64,000 nucleotides of DNA from Vavraia culicis subsp. floridensis (lineage: Eukaryota > Microsporidia > Pleistophoridae), in the NCBI RefSeq assembly GCF_000192795.1, contig NW_007360630.1, forward strand, positions 1-64,000, in the 5' to 3' direction. This document shows positions 1-9,512 of this stretch, one piece after another. How positions within the stretch are numbered: the first letter of the stretch is position 1; the number at the start of each line of letters is the position of its first letter. Below the pieces are notes generated by a model. That model made no database searches. It had not been told where the DNA came from and was given only the letters and a program-made list of their open reading frames with translations. The translations under genes were made by a program, and so were the position numbers.

Positions 1-899
1 ACCAGTTTAGTAACAATTGTGACACGGCTCTACAACATGTGATATCGACTGTGAAATGGCAACAAAATATCATGTCATGATTTATATTGAGAATACTAGC
101 ACATTTTTGTAGCTATAATATTGTACAAAAATAACATAGAGAAGACGAGTACTGATTATCACAACCGGTTTGTTCAGCAAGTGGTAAAAAATACTTTCAA
201 ATAGTGTTTTAAGTAGTTACGACGTTAGAAAAATAAATGCAGGTGACATTTCATGTTAACAATAGTTGATCAACATTGATGACATTTATGTTCAATATTT
301 GTTCAAATTGATTTGATGATAAGAAATTCATTTGGAGTAGAAATGATAACAGGAAAAGAAATGCAGTGATACTAGCATACATAATATAACTGGTGTACAT
401 GCATTGTACTTAACATAAATATGATAATGCATTGATAATTGCATATTGTAATGTAGCTTTCAGCTTTTCGTGAGGTAGATCAACACAGTCACAATATGAG
501 CTTTCTGATCAAAAGCAAAACATGTGTTTAACAGCAACGTACTCATCACTCAACGATACTTTTATTCTTCAATTATCATATTTTCACATCATACCGAAGT
601 GCACATAATTAACGACAGTGTATTGACCATGAATACTTCGTTCACACAAACAACTAGTTTACTATTTTCTGTAACATATTGATGAGAAAAGCAGACCTAT
701 TTTGTGTGATCGATGCCATAAACAAGAAAAGAACACACTGAACTTACAGAAAATGTGTGCATCATTATTATTAGTGTCAAAAAATTCATAATTTAATGCT
801 GGCATTCTCGTCTAATCACATGACAGTTCATATTTGAGATGTCAAAAAAGCACGTGCCGATAAGAATAAATTTCCTTATCATTTTTGCAAATTTAAAAC
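1..899. other. Intergenic, AT-rich, no gene seen
   Basis: No long open frame, tRNA box pair or repeat was found. It ends at the TATA box of the LRR gene. Confidence 0.6.
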
Positions 900-907
900 T
901 ATAAAAG
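900..907 (+). promoter_or_regulatory. TATA box (TATAAAAG) of LRR gene
   Basis: TATAAAAG lies 28 bases before the ATG at 928 and only 10 bases before an earlier in-frame ATG at 910. A TATA box normally sits 25-30 bases before transcription start, so the 910 ATG would probably not be in the mRNA. The box is followed by GGAATG and TTCTGTG, which recur in the same order at the Cys-rich secreted gene (11094-11123). Confidence 0.6.
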
Positions 908-927
908 GAATGAATTCTGTGAATCAC

Positions 928-2514
928 ATGATTTTTTTCAGTAACTTGTTGTTCATTCATCAATTGTTATGTGCCAACATAGATGGTGGAGAGGGTGATG
1001 ATGGCTCAGAATATGTGTACGCAGAGGAACAACTTAGGGATGATCTTGTGCACTTACTGGATGAACCTGAAGAACACTTAGATCTCAGGTGTGCCCACAT
1101 TGTGGAACGTCTTCTCTTGTCAGATTGTGAGACACTTTTGGAGAGAGCAACAATGGAGAAATACAAGGGCCTGCAAACCTTCTATCGTGAGCTTTCAAAG
1201 ACAATACAACTTGTCTACGAGGCAGAGAAGTTCAGCTCATACTTTTCTGCCCAACAGGAAGATACTGTAGAGCCAAGGGAGGGATTGAAGATTTTGATTG
1301 ACAAATCAAGCATTGAAAAAGCAAAACATATTTTAAAACAATTCAAATGTGTGAATTTGACAGTTGTTGTTCGCAGTTACCTACAAAATTTATATGATGG
1401 CGATCTTGGTGATATAATGCAGCAATTTGATTTCATTACCGATTTATATATTCTAGACTTGACGCATGAATATGTAATTTGGATCTATGAATCTTGTAAA
1501 ACAGTGCAAGATTTCATTGATCTTGATAAATTTCCAAAATTACGTATACTTAAGGTGAAGCATATGTTAGTTATGGATGAATTCTTAGAGAAAGTGAGTA
1601 ACATGAAACTGCAAAGTCTGATGTTTATTGGATGTACTTTTCTCATTTCCAAGGATACTGTGCAAACTGTGCAACAATGTAAACAAATTGAGGTGACTTT
1701 TGGAGAATCATATGAGAATATCTGTTTCAATAGGTGCGGGAGGTTTTATACTCTTATATCGCCTCTGGCACATAAACAAATGATAGTAATCAAAGTCAAT
1801 ATAAATAAGTGCGTAAAACTACGCAATCTGGCGGTAAACATGAGTGACTATGTGAGTGTTATGCCTAGTGACCAAATAGTAGGTGGTCTACGGTATTTAA
1901 CATTAGATAAGATGAACTGCGATCGGCTGCTCCCGTCTTTTCGGTGTTATGGTACTAAATTAGAGTATTTATCAATTGACACAGAAGATGTAGAGCTCGC
2001 TGTCAATTTTCTAAAGGAAATTAACCGAAACGAACTTAAGCATCTAGTATTAATTTGTATTTTGGATGGATGTCTTCTGGAAACTTGTGATGCTTCTAAT
2101 TTATTTAACCTAGACTTTGCCGCCCTTAAAGTTTTAGAAATTAATGCTGGCGGTATATATAATAAGCTAAGTAGTGGGTCAACCAGTGAAATACAAATGC
2201 GAAAGTTGGAAACACTAAAAATCTGGTGCCTGTACTTAGATGAAGTGTTCATGCAAATGATAACTGAGCTGGAAATGTTGAAACATCTTGAAATTTGTAT
2301 GTATGATGATGAGGATGTCAAGTGTGAATCTTTATGTAGACAACTAAGCAATTTGAAAGGTCCAATAGAAAAACTTTTCGTTAGTTCTGAGCTGGCCATT
2401 TATGAACTGGTAAGGTTAATAGAACCTTTAAAAACGCTAAAAGAATTTCGCATAGATGGTAGATCCATTCGGCCAACATTTGATAGCCTCGCCAATCAAA
2501 GTTATGATAAATGA
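928..2514 (+). CDS. Secreted leucine-rich-repeat protein, ends at in-frame TGA
   Basis: Hypothetical secreted LRR protein of 528 residues. The first residues (MIFFSNLLFIHQLLCANIDG) are a clear signal peptide. I chose the ATG at 928 over that at 910 because of the TATA position and because it puts the hydrophobic core at the very N-terminus. From about residue 200 onward, repeated LxxLxL-type blocks (for example LRYLTL, LEYLSI, LKVLEI, LETLKI, LKHLEI) spaced about 25-50 residues apart mark irregular leucine-rich repeats, usually protein-binding surfaces. Large LRR families with signal peptides are known in microsporidia and are suspected of acting at the host interface. The frame stops at a TGA (2512-2514) but then runs open, with LRR-like sequence, to 2949. 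Partner and function are unknown. Confidence 0.75.
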   Translation: MIFFSNLLFIHQLLCANIDGGEGDDGSEYVYAEEQLRDDLVHLLDEPEEHLDLRCAHIVERLLLSDCETLLERATMEKYKGLQTFYRELSKTIQLVYEAEKFSSYFSAQQEDTVEPREGLKILIDKSSIEKAKHILKQFKCVNLTVVVRSYLQNLYDGDLGDIMQQFDFITDLYILDLTHEYVIWIYESCKTVQDFIDLDKFPKLRILKVKHMLVMDEFLEKVSNMKLQSLMFIGCTFLISKDTVQTVQQCKQIEVTFGESYENICFNRCGRFYTLISPLAHKQMIVIKVNINKCVKLRNLAVNMSDYVSVMPSDQIVGGLRYLTLDKMNCDRLLPSFRCYGTKLEYLSIDTEDVELAVNFLKEINRNELKHLVLICILDGCLLETCDASNLFNLDFAALKVLEINAGGIYNKLSSGSTSEIQMRKLETLKIWCLYLDEVFMQMITELEMLKHLEICMYDDEDVKCESLCRQLSNLKGPIEKLFVSSELAIYELVRLIEPLKTLKEFRIDGRSIRPTFDSLANQSYDK

Positions 2515-2949
2515 CAACCTGCAAAAGTTGACGCAAATGAACAGAATTTGATGGAGAGTAAGAATGTGGTGCATCTTAAACTTCACACTCTTCATGTTAG
2601 CGTAGATTCAACTTATGAAGAACTAATCGAACTTATGTTGTGTCAAGACTTCGAAGCTTTCGCTGACATTAAGAAACTGGTGATAGATGTAATAGCAATA
2701 CTTTCAAAAGACAATCAGGTGTCGTCTGAAAGTTCGCCAGAACTGCTAAATAACTTGATCGAAAATATTTTTGAGACTTTCGAACAACTTGATGTACTTG
2801 TGTTCTGTTATAAGAGTTCTGACATATCTGAAGAAGAGGCGCATATTCTTCATAAGCTTTTTTCTGAGAAGTGTAGATCTCTCAAGGAGCGATGCGAGTG
2901 GTCAGATAAGTGCAATGAAGAGCGAACCATTTTCGAGCTTTATAAGTAA
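2515..2949 (+). CDS. In-frame continuation of the LRR gene after TGA
   Basis: The frame of the LRR gene continues without another stop for 144 codons to a TAA at 2947-2949. The first ATG is at 2551. The peptide begins QPAKVDANEQ, then has further leucine-rich blocks (VVHLKLHTLHVSV, IKKLVIDVIAIL, FEQLDVLVF), like the upstream repeats, and an acidic, Cys-containing end. It could be the true C-terminus reached by stop readthrough, the 3' part of a gene broken by a nonsense mutation, or a sequencing error. A separate gene starting at 2551 is less likely because it has no signal peptide or promoter motif. I see continuity of frame and style; the mechanism is inference. Confidence 0.5.
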   Translation, partial: QPAKVDANEQNLMESKNVVHLKLHTLHVSVDSTYEELIELMLCQDFEAFADIKKLVIDVIAILSKDNQVSSESSPELLNNLIENIFETFEQLDVLVFCYKSSDISEEEAHILHKLFSEKCRSLKERCEWSDKCNEERTIFELYK

Positions 2950-3505
2950 AAGTTAAGTTGTTTTTCGATATTCTGGTGCTGATTGTTTATTTTTTATGAT
3001 TGTAATGATCTCAGGTCTTATTGTTCATAGTATTCAAGCAATCTATAACATGTTAATGACATGTAACAGCATGAATGATGCTATCAATCTAAACACAATG
3101 GATTGTGTCTCCTGAATATGATCAACACCATTGCTGCAGAAAATTTGTTGATATGAACAATTAAGATCTTTGTTAAGAGTAAAGCGATTTAAAACCGCTT
3201 GCGTTGAGATCATTGCACGGTCATGTTAACAGTAATGAAGTATTTACCAAAAGTAAGAGTTGGTATAATGTTGTGATCTATTCGAACATACTACGAATGA
3301 CATGTCATTCAAAAAAGCGATTTGTGTTGTGAGATAGTCTAGCTGTCATGCATCGGTAGAAGTGTGACAAGCAGTTTTAGATTTACTAATTTTATCAATT
3401 CACCTCCATTGTTTTAGAAAATTGTTGCTGTTAATCGGGCAACTGATGTTCTACATTAATAAATACGTGTTGGCACATTCATGTTTGTCCATTGTCTGAT
3501 AGATA
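2950..3505. other. Intergenic, nothing recognised
   Basis: AT-rich 3' flank of the LRR gene with no supported gene, RNA or repeat. Confidence 0.5.
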
Positions 3506-4269
3506 TTGACAGGAGAAAATGGTCGTTCTACGAAAGGTATGAGAGAGAAACAATATGGCATCTCTTCTGAGAATAATAATAATAGGTTGAGTATTGAGCA
3601 CGCTTCTTTGCTGGGTGTTAAATTACCAAGAATTACATTTATTTGTGATCCGAGAAGAAAAGTTCCTCGGAGTGCTCTTGAGAGGAGGTGTTGCACAAGT
3701 CATGGTTTTCATGTTAGGATTACTGCTGCGGTTATAGCACACCTGTTTATCATGATGAGGATATTCGCGGAAACGTTATACGAAATAGTGCACGGATTTC
3801 TCTTGTGGATCAAGGGTCTGCGGCCACTATCGATCCTAGTGTATCACAAAAATGTTTGAATATTGTTGCTCGATGTGATGGTAGTACTCATGTGGTTCCA
3901 GGTGAAAAATTGCGGTAGTTGATAATGCTGCGAGGCTGACGCTATGCTGCCGGCTGGTTAACAGCAATCGGATGGAGACAATTCGACCAAAATAGAATGA
4001 TTGATCTGAACACGTATAAGAGCGAGAGAGTAATTACACTGACCACTAAAAATAATGACAATCATTCTTTGAGGGTCATTTGCAGCGGCTGGGCGCAACA
4101 GGAACAGAATTATTCGTGTAGAGATATCTCGGATACTAGAGCAAGCTATCTGTTCAATATCTGCCAAAGAATGCAAAAAAAGTATCCCTGTATTAGTCGT
4201 GATGGACGAGAACACATTGTAAAGATCAGAAAACGGAAAAAATACTACAAGCGAATTGATGAGCAGTAA
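3506..4269 (+). pseudogene. Possible decayed gene (frameshifted coding-like segments)
   Basis: Three forward frames take turns at looking coding-like. Frame one is open 3506-3859 and contains RRCCTSHGFHVR. Another frame carries DYCCGYSTPVYHDEDIRGN and runs to about 3918. A third is open 3940-4269 and contains GWLTAIGWRQFDQ and a Lys/Arg-rich end. Cys-Cys pairs recur. This is what a gene broken by several frameshifts would look like, but no family is recognised and the pattern could be chance. No promoter-like CCC or TATA motif fits any start. Confidence 0.2.
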
Positions 4270-4717
4270 ATGATCGGTTATAACCTTGGGCTGCAGCGTG
4301 TATAGGAAAAAAGGCACGATTTTGTGATTATTTTGTTGGCCGAGCTTCAGGAATCAATGAGTGTTTTATATTTAGGTAAAGGATGAAAGTCCCGCTGCAG
4401 ATAAAAACGTTACTCTTGAAAAGATAGGCTGATAACAAGTTGATACTCTACGCTTTATATAGTCTTGCTACAGCAGTGAACATAACACAAGTAATTACGT
4501 GAACTAAAAACAAAACTGGATAGTGTCAAGTACAAAAATACATGATATTTAGAGGACATGTATGCTTGCACGGAACAACCTTTCTCTTAACGCAAAAAAC
4601 ACGCTTGAACATTTTAAAAATAAAGCGCCTGTACATGACAAAAATGCTGAAGATTCAGATTCAAGCATAAAATGCAAAACTCACCATACACAACACAGAG
4701 CGCACAGTTTATTTAAC
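4270..4717. other. Intergenic, 3' flank of NC2-alpha-like gene
   Basis: No gene is supported. It contains a short open frame ending inside the 3' end of the reverse-strand histone-fold gene, which I read as a shadow. Confidence 0.5.
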
Positions 4718-5215
4718 CTATTCCTCATTTTCATAGCTCTTTAAAAACGCAAACTGCTCATTTTCTTTAACCACACGTATCACATCTTCAACCTCCATCT
4801 TTCTCTTATTCTTCTCAGCGTGTTTCATCGCTGCACTCACCAATTCAACAAGAAATAGTTCTGTTGCCTTTCCCAAAACAACCGGCGCATACGTACTAAT
4901 CTTGCCCACGTCCTCATCGCTCTGCATTATCCTTTTTATGCGTGCGGTCGGAAATCTGAAACGTTTTCTCTTGTCGAGCGTTGATGTGGATGTATTGGTG
5001 TGTATGTCACAGCTTTTGTTGCCGTCCGCTGCCTGTGCTGCATCTCCCTGTATGTTAGTGGAGCATTCGCTCGCGTTTACCGGATGTGTAGACGTGTGCT
5101 CCTCTATCTCTTTGCTGTTTTCTGTGGTGTTGGTATCTTTCTGAACGGCTGATTCGTCTATTTTTGCTTTTTTCGGGAGCTTGTCTTTTTTGGTACTTTT
5201 TGATTTTCTTGCCAT
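4718..5215 (-). CDS. Histone-fold protein, NC2-alpha (Bur6/DRAP1)-like
   Basis: 165 aa. Residues 1-82 are Lys-rich then polar and low-complexity. The H2A-type histone fold follows from about residue 85 (RFPTARIKRIMQSDEDVGKI, then a GKATELFL helix) and ends EQFAFLKS. The first helix and loop closely resemble NC2-alpha (DRAP1), whose partner NC2-beta (DR1) forms with it a TBP-binding repressor of RNA polymerase II transcription. The FAFLKS ending also resembles DRAP1 (FDFLKD) and Dpb3/POLE4 (FAFLEG), so a DNA polymerase epsilon or chromatin-remodelling subunit is the main alternative. It acts in the nucleus. ATG chosen with GGGCACCC about 15 bases upstream. Unlike most NC2-alpha proteins, which start almost at the fold, it has a long N-terminal tail. 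Confidence 0.75.
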   Translation of the reverse strand: MARKSKSTKKDKLPKKAKIDESAVQKDTNTTENSKEIEEHTSTHPVNASECSTNIQGDAAQAADGNKSCDIHTNTSTSTLDKRKRFRFPTARIKRIMQSDEDVGKISTYAPVVLGKATELFLVELVSAAMKHAEKNKRKMEVEDVIRVVKENEQFAFLKSYENEE

Positions 5216-7599
5216 GTTTTTTCTCTGGGTGCCCTTTTTTGTTCTCGCTATACATCATTGATCAAAACACAGACCCTACGCGAATTGAGCCTACGCATAT
5301 TTACTCCCATTTTTTGTATGAACCACGTGCTCAGCACACATCGGAGTGAATACTTTTAGCTAAAAATTACGTTCATTAAATTTTGAGATTTTGTAGGAGA
5401 CATATGTTGTACAAAAATATTTTCAATATTGCTTTATTCAGTGCAAAAGTACGACTTGTGGAGAAGGATTAGTTTTCGATTTCTTATCGCGTTACGCACA
5501 GCGGAAGAAGGTTACAAAGAAAATACAAAACAAATTCTTAAGAATTGTCGTAATCAAACGACCTTTCAAAAAATACTTACGAAGAGTGCACTCATTGGAC
5601 AAGCAACCATTTTTTGTTTTGTAAACGAAAATAGCGCAGTTTGTTTTTTGATAAAACTTACACTGAACAGTTTCATACAGCGGTCTTGCTGTGCCACAAA
5701 CAATAAACTTTGAATGCTATGAACTAAAAGCAAGCGGCCATGGTTGATCTTAGCGAACCAAAAAATGTGTTTGGGTATTATTGATGCGGGAGGAGATAAC
5801 TAAACCGCTCTTAGCAAAATGGAATTAAAATCATACTACGTAACGAACAATTTTTACGCTCAAATGCTAGGACTCCTCCTCATGTTGGATAGTACTTTTA
5901 TTTCCATTGATCAAATTTATAGAAACTTTTGTTCCTTTGCTTTGTCCGCTGTACGATTATTCTTGCAGTATGAATGAACCACCTTTTTCGTGCTTGTTGT
6001 TCAGGTAGACGTGTATAGTGTTAAAATAAGGAGAAAATAGTTTAAATACTGTTACGCTGCTCTTTTTACGGGTTATTTCTTGCATGGTGCCTGTGATATG
6101 TAACGAATAATCGGTAGAAATGGCGTATTAATGAAAATACACAATGATGAGATGTACGTACATGCCATACGTTGAAAATACGTGAGACTTGGATCGTTAC
6201 TTACAGATAATCTGGTACATATCAGAACAGCGTATTAAGAAGGAAACGAAAATGCGGCTGATAACACACGCCTTCTGATATCCGTGTACTTCTAAATTTC
6301 ATGCTAAGAAGATGAGATATGCCACATATTTGTTCTCTTGCCATTCATGTGAAACACCTTAGCGCAGCTTGCTTTTAACTTTCAACTCAAGCAAATTTTG
6401 CTCGTCTGTACCTTTAACATTCAGTCGAATGTGGTACAAAGGCCTTCGTACCGTGAGAGCTACCACGTGATTAACTGATGCCATCCCTATTTTGCGTAAC
6501 AGTTCCTTCTACCTGATATCTTATGTGTCACTTATTTCATCTTCGTTGTTCGTACTCAAAATACTTTGTTAAATGCATCGTGAAACGTCATTTAATGGTT
6601 CAATTGACATTCTGTCAACGAGCCGACGCTCTACAGGCCATTGCTATGCTTAATCGAGACTAAGTCACTGTTGTTAGGGGCATATCTCTGAGTGTCAATT
6701 ATAAATTATTGTGCTCCTATTTTTATGTTAGAACATATTGGCACCATATTTGCTTTGTGACCGGTTGATAAAGAATAATACGATGCCTCTGACGCTTTCG
6801 TACAATATCCACACACAAAATAATTATTGCATGTTCCGGTAGTTCGTGCAAACATTACGACTGATCCTGCTCATAGGTAGAAAACTGCGATTTGCATCGA
6901 TGAACGCTGCTGAGAAGAAATAAATACCCGTGTTTTATATCAAATTACTTCAGTTAAGAGTTGCACGCATTATTACGCTTGTTTTGTAGAGATTTTCAAT
7001 TTTTTGCTATGTTTTCGTACTTTAAACACATTTTATTCTGTAACCACACAGAAATATTTCTTTCTCTTGGAATGGTATCAAAACGTCAAAAAAATGGAAT
7101 CAGAAAAGATGAAACACGAAGACGGTGCAGTGAGAATAGAACGTACCAGGCTGATATATAGAGCGTAATAAATCAAAATAAACAAAATGCAATATTCAAT
7201 AGCGGGAAAATTCAAACATTACGGAATTGGATAATTAATTTAATAAAAGCATTCTTGGATGGAAAGAATGAGCTAATATGGCGCTAAGAAGCGGTTGTGG
7301 TCTACAAGAACGACATGTTTTATGCATTGTGCTGGATTGTAACTGTTTGCATGTTAAGAAGAGCGAAGCTGTCGAGTAGATGTTGATGGCATTCGGGATG
7401 GTTCTATCGTGATAGAAAACAAACCATTCTGATGTGCACGATACCGTAGCTTGAAATGAACGGTGCTCGTGGCAGCACATGCATATTATTTGTTTTAATT
7501 TATTGTTTGTTTACCTTTTGTGCTGCTCATATTTTTGATAAAATTTAAATATTTTCTATTTAAAGGAATTAATCCGCATTCCACCCATAAATAATCTTC
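5216..7599. other. Large intergenic region, no supported gene
   Basis: 2.4 kb of AT-rich DNA. Short open frames at 5429-5713 and 6961-7161 have no recognisable domain, promoter or codon signal. A U2-like string near 5739-5755 (reverse strand) was checked and rejected. Confidence 0.5.
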
Positions 7600-8430
7600 A
7601 TGTATAACCTGGTAAATCCCTACTTGCATCATTTCAGAGACATAATTGTTCATGATAAGAAAATGCTAATGTTGGCGGACAATGGGAATATTTATGACCT
7701 GGTCACCCACAAAAAAATTTTAGAAATAGACGGATCTGCCGATGTGGCCGCTTTGAAGGATGATAAACTGGTTATGGTGGTGGACCGGTATGTGCATGTG
7801 TACAACTTGAAAACGAACGAGCGCCAAGTTATCGACAAGCAGATCGGTGAGTACTCGACCGCGATCTATTATAACGAAGTGCTTGCGATTGGAGATGAGA
7901 GCGGTAAAATTTGGCTGTTCGATGAGAGTTTTGCGTTTCTAACAGCATTTAGAGCTGGCAAGGACAAAATACCTGTTATTGCGCACAATGACACCGGGGT
8001 TGTGGCGGTTTCACACTCCGGCGAGTTCACCCTGTACGATTATAAAGGAAACAGCCTGGTTACAAAGCAGTTCGATTCCAAGCTTACGGCTATGGCGGTA
8101 CAAAGGACGAAAAGTAGCACGAGAATTCTGCTGGGCGACGAAAACGGCTTCGTATACTTCGTAAACGAGGACCTCTCATACAAACGGATCCGGATAAGCG
8201 ATGGAGAGATCGAGTACCTCTACTACTACGACAGTATTTATTGTATAACGGAAGGATTTGTGAGAAAAATTAACGATAAGGGAGCAGAAAAGATCTACGG
8301 GACAGTGTGCTCCGTTCCTACAAAGGTTTTTAGTTGCAATAAGAAGGTTTTCTGTACATCGGTGTTGGTGGGCATACAGCCCATTGTGGATAGAAAGAAC
8401 GATTTCTACGACAGGATCATGAAATTTTAG
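7600..8430 (+). CDS. WD40-like beta-propeller protein
   Basis: 276 aa. The chain is built of short beta-strand units typical of a propeller: repeated hydrophobic strand, turn and aromatic-Asp patterns such as VHVYNLKTN, GKIWLFDES, GEFTLYDYKG and GFVYFVNED at about 40-residue spacing. I count about five to six degenerate WD-type blades and no extra domain. Such proteins are scaffolds. In microsporidia many are ribosome-biogenesis or trafficking factors, but I cannot assign this one; a Nsa1/WDR74-like or UTP-type factor is possible. The start at 7600 is supported by CCACCC about 13-18 bases upstream and a TATTTAAAGG box further up. An AATAAA-rich stretch follows the TAG stop. Confidence 0.65.
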   Translation: MYNLVNPYLHHFRDIIVHDKKMLMLADNGNIYDLVTHKKILEIDGSADVAALKDDKLVMVVDRYVHVYNLKTNERQVIDKQIGEYSTAIYYNEVLAIGDESGKIWLFDESFAFLTAFRAGKDKIPVIAHNDTGVVAVSHSGEFTLYDYKGNSLVTKQFDSKLTAMAVQRTKSSTRILLGDENGFVYFVNEDLSYKRIRISDGEIEYLYYYDSIYCITEGFVRKINDKGAEKIYGTVCSVPTKVFSCNKKVFCTSVLVGIQPIVDRKNDFYDRIMKF

Positions 8431-9512
8431 CACGATAGAACATGCATACGATAATAAATAAAACAGTGATTGTATAAAATGTGCGTGTTTTTGTGGTGAC
8501 GGCACTACACGAATGGTTTTACCTGTATTGCCATGCTTTCTCCTCATACAGTTTTTATCTGTGTATGTCAAGAAATGTGCCAAGGCCGATCAAGTCCCGG
8601 CTAGCGTAGCTTATGGGAATTTGCTAGGAAATGTTGATTTAGGATTGATTGGGTGGGTTGGCAGATGAAGTACAACACCAGAAAAAACCGATCGTATGCC
8701 ATGCGTGCATCGCAATTTACAGCACCGTGTCCACAAAGTCGGTTTAGTTGCTTTTACACGGATTCTGCTGCCTGCTCATCCACGTATTTTGCCATATTTT
8801 GTTGATAATCGGCACGGACTTGATCGCACCATTCTCACTCGTTTTTAGTGCAAATTTATGGAACAGATTTCGTGCTGCCAGAAAAATGTGGTGTTTTGGT
8901 TGCTGTGGTATGATAAGGTAAATAAACGCACTTTTAATGAAAAATGTTTTGTACTGTTTGCTGTCGTTACAACAACGGCATTCAAAGATTTATTTCGTTG
9001 GCTTGCAACACCCAGTCATCAACATGCAAGCACGGTTTTACATTTCTTACATGTACGACTCGAAATAATCACACCGCCTGTATTTTTTCACGCTACTGTG
9101 TTACCTTTTAATCACTGTGTACCATAACACTACCACGATGTGATTGTCGTTTGGGAGCGTTGGTTCGCACAAAAATTAGGAAAAAAATGCATTGCGGTTT
9201 TGTGAGTGGTATTGAACTTTATGTCAGCACTGGCGTTTAATTTTGAATCGGGAGCTTGAACGATTTATCTCTATGGACATTTTTATCAAGTGCAAATATT
9301 GGTTCTTGGGAATTATTTAGATCATAGTGCCAAGTAAAAAATAAAGCGTGTTATAGAGAGGCAATGGCCAAAATTGTAACTGAAAAGCCTTTGCTTTTAT
9401 TCACAGGACCAAACTACTAACTTTACAGAAGAAACCGTGGACTTCTTAGTTTATGTCTTTCCATTTCACCACTGTATTGTCCACCAGTTTCTGTGCCATC
9501 TCAAGGGCACTA
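8431..9512. other. Convergent intergenic region
   Basis: Lies between the 3' ends of the propeller gene (+) and the Cys-rich secreted gene (-). It contains one copy of the dispersed motif (8905-8946). No gene is supported. Confidence 0.5.
8905..8946 (+). repeat. Dispersed intergenic motif, copy 1
   Basis: Begins GTGGTATGA, then AAATAAACGCACTTTTAATG and AAAAATG. Shares the AAACGYRCTTTTARTRAAAAA core with copies at 26225, 34401 (reverse), 53887 and 58744. Confidence 0.5.

Noticed and set aside
5739..5770. U2 snRNA-like string (reverse strand GCTAAGATCAA)
   Set aside because: The following GTGTAGTA branch-site-pairing sequence is missing and no Sm site or stem-loops fit.
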